Below are positions 39,179 to 51,256 of a stretch of 64,000 nt of DNA, in pieces. Made by a program: the position numbers and the translations under genes. The number at the start of each line of letters is the position of its first letter. Position 1 is the first letter of the stretch. The notes under the pieces were generated by a model. The model did no database searches, had not been told where the DNA came from, and worked only from the letters and a program-made list of their open reading frames with translations. The stretch spans positions 89,100,562 through 89,164,561 of the forward strand of contig OZ026619.1 in assembly GCA_964020975.1 (NCBI GenBank), written 5' to 3'. This DNA comes from Hermodice carunculata (taxonomy: Eukaryota; Annelida; Polychaeta; Eunicida; Amphinomidae).

Positions 39179-39449
39179 AAATATGAATTGTGAATGACGA
39201 CAATCGGTTGGACGATGGATGCCTGGTCATAACATTGTCTCAGCTGACTGACAAGTCATCTAAGCCAAACATTTGGAAAAAAAGTCGCGGCGCCACCAGT
39301 TGAATAATCAAGGTCTGGAAAGTGACCCTACGCAATTTCGAAACAATTGGCCCGGCGGTTTTATTACTATTTCTTTTAACATTTTGTCAAAAAATGAACA
39401 AATCATAGAACATTCCAAAAATCAATGGAGCATGACTATTTGAATGAGC
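39179..39449 (+). repeat. R4 piece between the two LINEs
   Basis: Starts in register with the R4 sequence left of LINE 1 (aaatatgaattgtg), includes the edge motif cagctgactgacaagtcatc at about 39240, then a new unit gcggcgccaccagttgaa up to catgactatttgaa, where LINE 2 begins. Confidence 0.65.
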
Positions 39450-42400
39450 TCTGTCTAAAAGAGATTTGTTTGAAGAGATGTGATCATTGAACACAAATCT
39501 TAGTACCCTTCCCTGCATCCTCTTCATTTTGTTTATACTAGTTTTTGCACAATGATGCCACATCAATGGGCAAAAAAATTGAAATGGCCAAATATAAAAC
39601 TGTTAAAAATTGCCAGCCTGGTTTCAAAACTAATCAGGTTTGAGAGTCTTTTTAGTGCATTTATTTGTCTACCTGCATTTCATTTATATGATGTTCATAG
39701 TTGAGGTTCTTGTTTAGGTTGATGCCTAAGAGTTTTACTACTTCTTCGGGTTCTATGGTCTCATTTTTGATAACAATGGGTTCATCCATTTTCTTACCGA
39801 GGAAGAGAGACTGAAACTTGTTTGGGTCGGCCATTTAATTTTTTGTTATGAAACCAATCCATAGAAGTGTTGGGTTCTTGCTCAATGATGTTTTTAACCA
39901 CAGATGGATCTTTGTCCATGCCAGATAGTGTGTTATCATCTGCATAATTAGTTAATGTGGCCGCTTTGATAGTGTAATATAGGTCATTAATGAAGATATT
40001 GAGGAGTACCGAGTCTGATTTTGACCCGTGAGGGACGCCCTTTAATAAGAATTGCCAAGTGCTGTAAAATTGGCCAATCTTGACCCTCTGTTTTCTATCA
40101 CTAAGGTAGGACTTCATGAGCTGGGTGGCTTGTTGGTTTAGGCCGTATTCTTTCATCTTCTGTATCAGAAAGTTGTGATGCAAACAGTCAAATGCTTTGC
40201 TTAAATCCATCAGGTTAGCTCCGACTGTTTCTCCGTTTATAAGTGCCTTTTGCCACAATTCGGTCAGGTGAAGGAGAGCATCTTGGCAGCTGTAGCGGGG
40301 CCAAAAAGCTGATATGTGACATGAGAGGATATAAAAAAGTCAACTATTTGGTCACTCATCGCCTCCTCAAAGATTTTGATTTTGGACAGCTGTGTCAGGA
40401 CACTGACAGGCCTATAATTACCTTTGGCCATACTGTCCTGTGTTTTTGAAGACAGGGGCAATATTTGCCTCTTTTGGCATGTCAGGAAAGACACATGCAT
40501 CAATTGAGTTATTTATGAGCAAGGTCACCGTTTGTGAAATAGCTGGTTCAGTCATTTTAAGTATTTTTGACGGAATGTTGCCTGACCCCGTAGCCTTGCG
40601 CACATTAAGGTTTGAGATAGTTTTAGAAACAAAATCTGGTTTGACATGGCTAAAGGAGAAGGAATCTCTTCTATGTGGAAACCTGTTTCTAATCACATTT
40701 AGGCTAGGATTTCTCGCTAGGCTGGATCCGCCATTTAGTGAGTTTGAACTTGTTGCGATGTTTGCAAAATAAGTGTTGAAAATTTCAGCAACTTCTGTTT
40801 GATTGTTTACTACTTTACCATCCTCAAGTAAAGCGATGTTTTCAGTTGGTTTTGATCTTTTAGATGTTATAAAAGGTTTAATAGTATGCCAAAATTTTCG
40901 GCCATCAGACGGGCCACTTTTACATCTCTCAGAAAACCAGTTTCTAATAGATTTCCATCTGATTGATACACTGAGGTTTCTTTGCTTTCGGTATTTTTCC
41001 CAATTGTGTCTAGTTTTCTGTTTGAAAAATTTTCTGTACTACATCTCTCTCTCTTCATGATTGCTTTCTTGAGAGTAGCATTCATGAAGGGTGCTTGTTA
41101 AGCTCTAACCTTTTTGGTTTCCACAGGTATGTGTTGGTATGAAACGTCCGTGTATAAATTTGTAAAAGTCCACCACTGGTCATTAAGATCATCAAAGATA
41201 TTGCATATGCCCCAAGGTACCATTTAAAGATCTTTTATAAAGTCCTTTTCCACTAGGTTTTTATACGAATTGTAGCAAATTAGCTTTGGTTTCGGCTTTG
41301 GCAAATAATGTTTCAATACTACTGAAATCATATTATGCTAGTCACTGATACCTGTAGGGAGGCATTTAATAGACGTGAAGTTTTTAAAAATTGTTTGTCA
41401 GAGCTACATCGACAAGACTTCCAGTGTATGCGTCAGATACACTATTGTAAGTTACGCATGTGGTATTTTTGATAATATTTGTCAGATCAAAAATGTCACA
41501 TATGTCAAGCAATAGTTTATGTGATTTGGAAACCTTATGTAACAAATCGTAGTTCAGGTCACCGATTAGGAGTACATTTGTAAACACTGAGGTTATATGG
41601 TCCATGACATAAGTGACATTTCGAGTGAAATAGTCATTTGGTGTACTGGGAGGGTTATACATGGCTATCAGTCGTCATTTGGCGTCGGATTGGCTACTCT
41701 GAAGGTTTAGTTCCGGTATCATGGCCTCTACATTGTCCCTTTCATATTCAAACTGTCTCCGGACAGGTATATCATCCCGTTTGTAGACTAGAAAACCACC
41801 GCCTACATGATTGCTTATTCTGTCCTTCCTTAATATGTTGTACTTTGGAACCTGAAATTGAGCATCAGGATGGGATTTGTCAAATTGAGTCTTACCAAGC
41901 ACCAGAATATCTGTCAGGTTGCTAGTAAGCAAAGTGGAGATGTCTACAAACTTAGAGGCTAAACTGTTGATGTTTAAATGACTTATTATCAAGTTTGTTT
42001 GTTGTTTGGATTTCGACTGCATTAATTCAATAAATACATCCCCTGTGCTTGATGTACTTGAAGAAACGCTGTCATCGGCACCTTTGTGTGTACTGTGAGT
42101 GAAGTTGAAAAAAAGAGTCATCGAGCAAAGTAAGTACCTGAGAGTCATTCACAGATACAGTTGCATCAGCTTGTATAGATGAATCTAGGTGACAGTTATT
42201 TGCGCTGAGAGATGAGTTTTCAAAGAAACTCTCATTGAAAATATGGGAAAACCCAGTACAGGTAGGACAAACCCATGGCAAGTCATTTACGGTGTAATAA
42301 CTTAATGTTGCTGGAGTCAGATTTCCACATTTAATGTGCACATCACGAAAACACCTTGTACATCTCAAGACCCTGTGTGTCTTAGCCATAGGACGTGAGC

Positions 42401-42480
42401 ACATTCCACAGGGGTTATACTTATGGGCCCTGAGTTACGTTGGACGTCCCCGGCTAACAGCAAAGTCATACAGCCTGGCT
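39450..42480 (-). mobile_element. LINE 2: CR1/Jockey-type element, 5' end kept, 3' end missing
   Basis: Read on the minus strand, in order. A PHD-like zinc finger (CGMCSRP…LRCTRCFRDVHIKC…WVCPTC) lies at about 42410-42270. An apurinic-type endonuclease at about 42000-41390 has ISHLNINSLASKFVDI, DILVLGKTQFD and IGDLNYDLL. A linker follows, then reverse transcriptase at about 40680-39800 with VRKATGSGNIPSKIL, NYRPVSVL, LMDLSKAFDCLHHNFLIQK, SYLSDRKQRVKIG, a GVPHGS variant and the catalytic NYADDNTLSG. The segment PLMWHHCAKTSINKMKRMQG and RVLRFVFNDHISS mark the C-terminal block, after which the element stops at LLDRA. The endonuclease Glu of the SETKLD-type motif is Lys here, and several frameshifts break the frame, so it is inactive. 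The R4 flanks are in register. Confidence 0.88.
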
Positions 42481-42630
42481 AAGCTTGGCAAAAACCTGTT
42501 CTAGGGTTAATCCCCAGCAAGTTTGAAGGTTGACGGTTTTGAAGAAGTCAAATATGTGAATTGTGGACGGACGAGGAACGACTGAGCCTCCTGAAAGCTC
42601 AGGTGACTGACAAGTCAGCTGAGCTAACAA
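42481..42630 (+). repeat. R4 piece right of LINE 2, ending in a palindromic edge
   Basis: Contains cagcaagtttgaagg, gacggttttgaagaagtc and aatatgtgaattgtgg, then an imperfect palindrome built of AGCTCAGGTGACTGAC and AAGTCAGCTGAGCT at 42597-42626. R4 similarity ends there. Confidence 0.65.
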
Positions 42631-45412
42631 CATTGTAAACTAACCAAAACACTGGAATAAGGTATCAATTTTTAGAAACCATATGAACTAAGGTTCATGG
42701 TATGGCACTGTAGTAATGTTTCTTATAAGCATTATTTTCACACAGCAATTATAAAAGTGTGAAAAATATTATTGCCTCTCTTTGGTGTAAATTTTTCATT
42801 CAGCTGCTTGGTTTTCGGGTATTTGGGCATCAAATTGTGGCAAACTGTACACTGTATTGCAAGGTTAAAAAGAGTTTCAAATTTTATTGAATGTTGTTCA
42901 GTTACATGTGTTTGAAATTGAAATGATGGCACATCAGATGCAAATTATTTGAACTGAATCTGGTGACAAAACGGCATCATTTTTTAAACCTGAGACACGC
43001 TATTTTAATTCATTGCTCAAACAAAAGTTTGCGCAGATTTGATGTCCCTGTCTTCGAAACTGAATGAGCTGAATAAATACTTGTGGTGAATTATAATGTT
43101 CTTTTGGGTAATAGTTATGTAAACATTGCCATTATATAACATAATGAAATCGTTATCGACTGAAAGTCCAATTAGTTAGCTTTCAGAAAATGTATACTTT
43201 ACCACACTTAAAATCTGAATCTATATGTAACAATTTGTGGCATTTACTGCTAGCGTGACGTATATCTTTAAATAAGGACATACACAGAAAAGTGGATATG
43301 ACAATGACGGGGCAAATAGGTAAATGGTTGCAACTGATTTGCGACAATACAGTAGAATCTCCAATTAAGACCATCTCCATAAAGAGACCGTTTCTATATT
43401 AAAGGCCACCAATTTACTGACCCGTTTTGTTTTTCCTTAACTATACGCTAGTTATGACATTTTTCAGACTTTTAGGTAGTCTTAATAGGGAGATCCCATT
43501 GTATATCTCCCAAGGTTGTTAGTTAACTCGACCTGTATTTTCAATGTAGGCGATAGGAGGTCTTCATATTTAACAATATCAGTTGCTGACCTGCTCTGGT
43601 CCCCTCAGTTGCTAGGCAACAGAACCATGCTTCAACCATGATCAAAGTGCATGTACCGATTATGTGACTTAGCCATCCTGAAATAAACACTTTTTCTACC
43701 AAACGTGAAACTTTCTGTGTTTGGCAGCTTGTATGTTCTAAAACTTGTTAAAATACTTTTCTTAAGCTTTTTGCCTCTGGAATTGTTAATTTAATCATAG
43801 AAACTTATTTAGCCATGCTCAATACACGAATCTGCCCTCCTTCCTGTCAAGTTCCTTGCTGCAGCCTAGGTGGCAGCACAGGATCTCGGTTAATATGAAT
43901 ATCTCCTATTACGGCATCACAAAATATAACTTAAAATGTCACGTTTTGGTCTTCCTTTCAACAGGAGAGTTTTTAAATTATGCTCGTTGAAAATGTTCTG
44001 CCAGACTCTGTCAATTTCTTCATGTTTGTAGCTTCAAACGTTACATGGAGAAATGAAATATCACCGATAAAAAAAATGATTTCCTAAGTTTCATGCGTAT
44101 CTGGCTTTTTACTCAGTTTATAAGAATTGATCAAACAGTTTTTGAGCAAGGGCTGTTTCCAAATTTGGGAATTCCTATACAAAACAAATGGATTTTTAGA
44201 AACATGCAGTTTAAGGTAAAGGAGTAATGGTCTGTTACACTAAATATACCGACTCCCTCACTTTGTTCTTTGGTTTATTTGTCAATCTACACTAAGTTGC
44301 ATATGGAGCAAATGGTTCCACATTATCTTCAATTGTTTATTTTCACAGTTTCATGGACACCATTAGTGCCAAATATGCATATAATTTGAGTTTTCAAATA
44401 AAATTTGACCAAACTTCTTTACTGCAGATTTGGCATGTTACTGTCCACAGAATTGTTAGGGTGATAGATTTTATCCTGAATAATGTGCCTATAACTTTGC
44501 GTTTTCGCACGAAGCTTTTAATATGGTCCAAGTGTTCCTTTTTAAAAACAAGATGGTTCAGCTTCTTCAGATTAACATTTGGTGTTGTCATGAGAGATCA
44601 AGTGCCTGTTATTAATTTCCATTTCAGTGGTGTTACCCTGGATAATTTTGAGAGTAAAATAATAAACGCTTCACGTAGTCCCCCCAAAAGGCCACCAGGT
44701 GACGGAAATCCTTGTAGGCCAAGGGCGGCGACACATGTGCAAGCATGTATTGCCCCTAGCATTTCTCCTAAATTCTACACGGTTTCTTGATAAAATGTAG
44801 AGTATGTTAAATCACTATTATTGATGTTACCATTATGATCACGAAGATTTTGAATTTTACACCAAAACAGTTTATAAAAATGGTAAGATTTGTACTCAAA
44901 AGTAATATGTCAAAAAGCCATTTCCAGAACAAGGCCATAGAGGGATCAGCAAGTATTTTGCACCTTTTTGGGGGGAGGGAGGGGGTTACCTATCAGTGGT
45001 GTTACTGTAAAACAGTAACAACACTCACACATTGGTAACAAAAGTGACACAGATCAAATCTGGCTGGCATTTAGAGCCTTGGTAACACTTTATCTTTTGT
45101 AGCAATGTACTGTTTTTAGTTTAAGTACAGAAAATGTACATTTTGTTCAATGGCTGTTAAGGTTTCGGTTTCCTTATCATTTTTTCCTACAAATAAGATT
45201 TTTAAAACACACAAAAATCGTGTCCCTCCTTTGTGAATAGACATGGTTAGGGCCGTAATTTATTACCAGGCCATATTTCAGCCAACTGTAGGGGGAAAAC
45301 AACCGAACACTATGACGGTATCAACGTTCAAGTATATAATATTTTTGCTTCACCCTTATACCCTGTGTCTCCAGGGTTGGCTTACGATTTTTGCAAGGGT
45401 TACTTTAGTGGC
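42631..45412. other. No gene recognised
   Basis: A block near 43345-43510 starting acagtagaatctccaatta resembles a widespread invertebrate dispersed repeat seen again in diverged form near 53210. A 145-codon open frame with an ATG at 44353 has no recognisable motif, a hydrophobic biased composition and no matching context, so I leave it unassigned. Confidence 0.45.
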
Positions 45413-45684
45413 CAAAGCTAGGCTTCCGTGTGCACGTATTGCGCATTGCGTACAACGTATTGCCTAGTTGGGGTGCGTATTGCGTACTGCGTATACCATT
45501 TTACATGTATCCGCAAACCAGGCGTATACTGTACGTATACAATGTTTACTTTGTAGGATTTGGTGCCATTTTGTGCATGTTACGCGTGTCTACCCTGCGT
45601 GATGCGTAAACTTCGCTACACAAAGCGATTGAAACGCATAGGCAACATGCAGTACGCACTACGCGCACATGGAAACCTGGCTTA
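45413..45684. mobile_element. Inverted-repeat element rich in TGCGTA motifs (MITE-like)
   Basis: The left end (caaagctaggcttccgtgtg, then cacgtattgcg) is matched in inverse orientation by the right end (tacgcgcacatggaaacc, then tggctta). Between them TGCGTA, GCGTATTGCG and TACGCA recur many times in both orientations, making a CpG-dense island in AT-rich DNA. No open frame encodes a transposase. A non-autonomous fold-back element fits best; the family is not known to me. Confidence 0.55.
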
Positions 45685-46058
45685 AACCTCTAAATGAGAC
45701 ACCATTTAAACTTCTGAAAGCAAGCTGATGTCCTGACCATTCATATTTCTAAACCAGACGTTCGTTACCCTGACTTCTTTCATTTCCAAGGTTGATGGTG
45801 ACAATGCTATTGGTTGCAGACTTCTCAATTTTTTTCTGCATTTTGGCAAAGACATGCCTGCTACTCTACCTGGCTAAACATTATTTACAAGCTATGTTTT
45901 AAATTCAAGAATCTGAATAATTAATTCTAATGCAAAAAGTGCCCTTTTCATCGTTTTCTGACCTCAGGAGGCCTCTAGCCGGCTGGAAAGTCAATGCAGG
46001 TGTACAAAAGATATTTTTTTAAACTCAAGTGCATTTCCTGTACGATGATACGAAACAA

Positions 46059-46059
<1 letters not shown>

Positions 46060-46143
<84 letters not shown>

Positions 46144-46170
46144 ATGTATATATATATATATATATACACA

Positions 46171-46243
<73 letters not shown>
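46060..46243 (+). repeat. (TA)n microsatellite
   Basis: About 180 bp of TA with two cacaatg interruptions about 30 bp apart. Confidence 0.95.
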
Positions 46244-46249
<6 letters not shown>

Positions 46250-46410
46250 TCAAAGTGCTCAAAGTCTGAAAGTGGCCAGTTGTTCATTGTTCAAAATCTG
46301 CCCCCCCCCCAAAAATATGGTCATTTTCCGGATGCATATCTAATAAATAGTATGTGTCTCTATAATCTGTTCATATATTCTACATCTCGGCAGTCTGCAT
46401 TTGGTACCTC

Positions 46411-46686
46411 CAGTGCTGTTTTCTTCTCTCGGATCAAAAGTGGCTTTGGTTGATTATCGAAGCTGTTTTCAAATTTGGGGATTGTTTGTTCCTAGTATTA
46501 AATTCAATATTTTTCACATTACTTTTCAATTGGTCATAGATTTCCAACAGTGTCATTTTCTTCCCCTCGGATCAAGACTGGCTTTGGTTGATTATCGAAG
46601 CTGTTCTTAAATTTGGGAACTGTCTGCTAATAGTATTAAATTCAAAATCTTTCACAGTATTTTTTCATGTGGTCATAGATTTCCAA
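46411..46686 (+). repeat. Tandem duplication of a 137-139-bp unit
   Basis: Units 46411-46547 and 46548-46686. Both start cagtg, contain ctttggttgattatcgaagc and tagtattaaattcaa, and end ggtcatagatttccaa. They differ at perhaps 15-20 positions. No coding frame spans both. Confidence 0.85.
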
Positions 46687-47909
46687 TGTTTTGCCTGTCT
46701 CGTGTTATTTTGTCTTTATGGTGACCATAATCCAATGTTAATTATTCTCCCGTCCTGTTTCAGTGTCGTTGCTTGTTCATACATCTGTTCAACTAAGGGC
46801 TACTACTATCTTACTGATTCCACCTGATAGGCGAATCTGGGTAACTTAATTCTGTCCCTCGGAAAATTCTGAAGTTCGTGTAGCGGCCTTCTTTGTTTTG
46901 TTTCTGGGTCTTTAACTATGGTTCAGAGTCTTCTGACCTGGATACACGGAATGTTTATTTTTGTATCTTTAGTGACGTGAATCGAACCGTGAAAATTGAT
47001 TCTTATCTGTTTCTTTGTAGCATGTGTCTTTAGAAATATTTCGCTCAATTTAACCATTTTTTCAGTGTAAAAATTAAGTTCTGTTTTGCTCTATTTCATT
47101 TTAAATTGTAAATATGAATATATCCACATAACATGTTTCTGTAATATCTTTATCTGACCCAGCGATCCTCTCCAGATTAAAAAAGTTGTAAAAGAAGCCG
47201 TTACAATAGTTTCATACAATACTTAATGCGTATAGCCATAAAGCCTATGCCTCTACCGATCAAAATGTCGCAGTTCTGCCTCAGTATCCCAATGGCAAAT
47301 TTGCGAATACGCTGGGGCGTATTTGGCGCCCATTGCGCATGTTTTTGTTTTTGTTTTGTTTTGTTTTTTGTTTTTCTTTTTCTTTACCTAGCCTTGCTCG
47401 ATTAACAAAAAGTGTTATTTCCAATATGAATGATAACCCTTCCAAAATAAATTCGTTTTTAAACTTTGTATTATGAAGTCTGGATGCTTGTCAAACAAAA
47501 ATGAAATCGCTCTTTTCCCAAATGCGTGGATGAGTGGGTGGGGAGAGGGGGCGATCCGTGTTGCTGTGTCAGGCTTAAAGCATCAAAGCTAAATAAATAT
47601 CGATTATCCATTGGTACCGTCGTATCTTATTATGATAATCAGTATCATCACAAATATAACTGTCAACGTGGGCTACATATGGTTTGAAAATTTCATTAAT
47701 TATTTCGCGTAATCTTCTTGTGGCGCATGCTCGTCCCGCCCGTTTAGGTGAAGATGCGAGGTCTCTCGCCTGGACTATTATGTAGGGCCCTGTGCTCATC
47801 ATTACATGTATGTCTGTGACACAGACATTCGTCTTTCTCTGAATTCTTTCTTTCCATACCAGCATATTTATCCGACATTTCATTTGATGACTATTATATG
47901 TGGAACTCC
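46687..47909. other. No gene recognised; one unassigned minus-strand ORF
   Basis: A 102-codon minus-strand frame from an ATG (47883-47575) reads MKCRINMLVWKERIQRKT at its start and has no recognisable motif. It is the only ATG-started frame of this length here and may be chance. A GTTTT-rich T tract lies at about 47340-47385. Confidence 0.4.
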
Positions 47910-48165
47910 AAACTTGGCACGATTAAACCTCCGTTCATAAAGTCTGGTATTTTTATAAAGAGGGATGACAGCTTTGAAAATTATGCAAATTAGGGCCATC
48001 GTAAAATTTCAATCTTATCTTCAAACTTGGTATAGGTACAGGTGCGATTCCAACTTTATTATTTGAGTGGTAGGGGCATCCAATGCACCACAAACAAAAG
48101 TTGTAGAGTTTTAATTCACGCCAATTAGGGGCTCATTAGAAGTTTAAGAGGCCAGTACACTTTGT
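47910..48165 (+). repeat. Dispersed repeat R3, partial copy 4
   Basis: Has an acttggcacgatta start, tatgcaaattagggcc, ggggcatccaatgcaccac and aaaagttgtagagttttaat, all R3 unit features. The terminal block is absent. Confidence 0.5.
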
Positions 48166-48689
48166 GACTTTCATGTAGAAATATGTAATTTATTCATTCG
48201 TTTTTCATGCAAGATCATCAAAATCATATATCTTATGAAACAAAGTCCAAATTTAAATTTACTATGGAATATCAGATTTAAACATTTCAATTATTTCAAT
48301 TATTTTCTAATTAAAGTTTGAAAATTTACATACATAATAAATAGCATGTTAAAAAATTAACATACAAGTTAGCTTTAAATGTCAAATTAAAGCTAGCGCC
48401 TATGTCTAAAATACCTTATCTCATATTTTTTAAAAAGGGGCTTAGATAATTTTTAAAGATCATTGAAATTTTATTGAAATTTAAAATTTTTGAATTAAGT
48501 TTTTAAAGCTTTAAAATTTGAACTTAACCCTTTATAAACATTTCAGGTAAGGTTTTGTAGCCAACAATATACTCTGTCTATTTTGATCAAAACCAAATAT
48601 TTCTCTGGAAATGTGTGAGCTTTTTTTATATTCAAAATGTGAAAATTCCATTGTACCTTACAATATGGTGGCACAAAAGTGCCAACTAA

Positions 48690-49085
48690 AATATTTTTCT
48701 CTCTCCATAAAAATGCGAAGGCGAAAACAAGACAATAAGAAAATAGAACAGCGAAAACAAGAAAACATGAAGGCGAAAAAACTAAAATATAAAACACGAA
48801 GGCGAAAATGCGAAAACACAACCGCGAAAATACGACAGAAAATATGTCGTGTTTTCGCACTCGCATTTTCGTGTTAGCGTTTTCTCGTTTTCTTGTTTTA
48901 CTGTTTTCTTCCTTGGTCGAAAACAAGAAAACACGAAGGCGAAAACACTAAAATATAAAACACGAAGGCGAATATGCGAAAACACAACCGCGAAAACACG
49001 ACAGCAATTATGTCGTGTTTTAGCACTCGCATTTTTGTGTTTTCGTATTAGCGTTTTCTCGTTTTACTTGATCGAAAACGTCACA
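48690..49085. repeat. Palindromic CGAAAAC-rich block, two copies
   Basis: Two similar units (about 48700-48895 and 48915-49080) each run from a CGAAAACA(A/C)-rich arm into its inverted counterpart (gtcgtgttttcgcactcgc, tagcgttttctcgtttt). Shared words are acacgaaggcgaaaa, actaaaatataaaacacg and cacaaccgcgaaaa. Each unit can fold into a long imperfect hairpin. Frames here are Lys/Arg or Phe-rich simple-sequence translations. Confidence 0.7.
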
Positions 49086-49364
49086 ACTTGATAAAGGAAG
49101 TAATTTGGGATTTTCAGAATTTCACGAGCAACTTTTTTCAAGATGAGGTTTATATTATTATATTATGCACGTACATACATCATTTATGCTAGCTAACGGA
49201 ATTAATCTACTGAACACTTTAACTTTTATAGTTTGTAATTGTATTTTACAAATGGATTCAAAGGAAATGTATGGGCGCACCAAATAACCCCGTTTGATTG
49301 GTGCCCCTGTTGTAACGGGGTAGTCTTCATGAGTAGTGTTAGTGTGGAAAAATAATCTTTCGTT

Positions 49365-49436
49365 GGAAAAAATTGGGTCCTGATTAGAGTGTTTTGACAT
49401 GGAAAAAATTGGGTCCTGAATAGAGTGTTTTGACAT
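49365..49436 (+). repeat. 36-bp tandem duplication
   Basis: Two adjacent 36-bp units starting ggaaaaaattgggtcctga and ending gagtgttttgacat, with one visible difference. A 17-bp exact duplication (aagctacatttctgcat twice) lies near 49676-49709. Confidence 0.85.
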
Positions 49437-49961
49437 AAAAGTCATATTTGACAGTCATATGAATAAAACAAATTCATTTATCATTTGTTGCTGGAACAAT
49501 GCGTGCATGATGCACTGAAACGTGTCCGTGAATTTCACTGGCATAAGTCCCAGAACTTCGGTTCGGTGGTTGATCACTTAAAAAGATTGTTATTTAATAG
49601 TTTTCATAGTAATACATAATTGAGCTCTTGTGCCGGTTTCCGTATCTACACGATTAAGTCCAGCAGGCATGTTTTAAGCTACATTTCTGCATAAGCTACA
49701 TTTCTGCATGTGATTAAAGTGCATGCCATGATGTGTAGTTCAGTAGTTCTAAATCATTGCATGTATGAACGTCCTTATTTCATTTAAAGAACATATCATA
49801 TTCATCAAATTTGAATTTAGAAGCAAACATGTAGGCTCTATTAGCCTCTGTGTAGAAATTGGGTCATCAGCGGGGAACCAGCACAAGACTCGTTCAGTGC
49901 CATTTATCCCAAAATATTACATTCATGTAATGTTCGTTATTTTTGTGTTTTACATATTACA

Positions 49962-50285
49962 TACACTTAAATGTGATATGAGATAGTAACAAAATGATGG
50001 ATAACTACTGATAAGAGATTTTGTGTATCATATACACAAGGATGTGATGTGATATAGTGATAATATGATGGGGAACTTAGGTCTATATGTTTCCTTGTAC
50101 ACGTTTTGCAATTTGCTTATGTATGGCATACACAAGGATGTGATGTGAGATAGTGATAATATGATGGATAACTTTTGCAATTTGCTTATGTTTGGCATAC
50201 ACAAGGATGTGATGTGAGATAGTGATAATATGATGGATAACTTAGGTCTTTATGGTTCCTTGTACACATTTTGCAATTTCCGTGT
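49962..50285 (+). repeat. Tandem repeat, about 70-100-bp units
   Basis: Four diverged units, each with a (g/t)catacacaaggatgtgat core followed by gatagtgataatatgatgg. Some carry an extra segment with taggtct and ttccttgtacac, so unit length alternates. Confidence 0.8.
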
Positions 50286-50823
<538 letters not shown>

Positions 50824-51256
50824 CATCCTAACGAGATCGATATTTCTGTATGAACATTCAGATGTGATCAGATATCTTATTACATACTGAAAACTCCACC
50901 CTGTAAAACATGTTATCAAACTTTATATCATAGCTACACATCAGAAGGATGTTAATATTCTTGTCATCATAATATGTAAACGGCAAATATATTTTTGTGT
51001 TTAATTTTTAGATTTGATGATACTTGACTACACAAACTTCCCCATTGGAGTTGATTGAGATTGTCGTATAAAAACATGATTATTATTTTGTCACTTTCAC
51101 CTTCCCAGACCTAGTTGACACTTTTATCTTCCTTGCGTGGTAATACTATTAGTTATCAGGATAGTTCCACAGCGCCTGATACAAGTCTACTGCAATAGAC
51201 CAGTTGATAGGACTCCGGTTTATTCGGTTCACTTCGGGAAGCGCCCCCTGCTTTGT

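Noticed and set aside
44353-44790. 145-codon ATG-started open frame
   Set aside because: No motif, no family, no splice or repeat context; frames of this length are expected by chance in 64 kb of such DNA.
47575-47883. 102-codon minus-strand ORF
   Set aside because: No recognisable domain and no regulatory context; kept only as a remark.
48543-49091. Arg/Lys-rich and Phe/Ser-rich open frames
   Set aside because: Produced by the CGAAAAC palindromic block on both strands.
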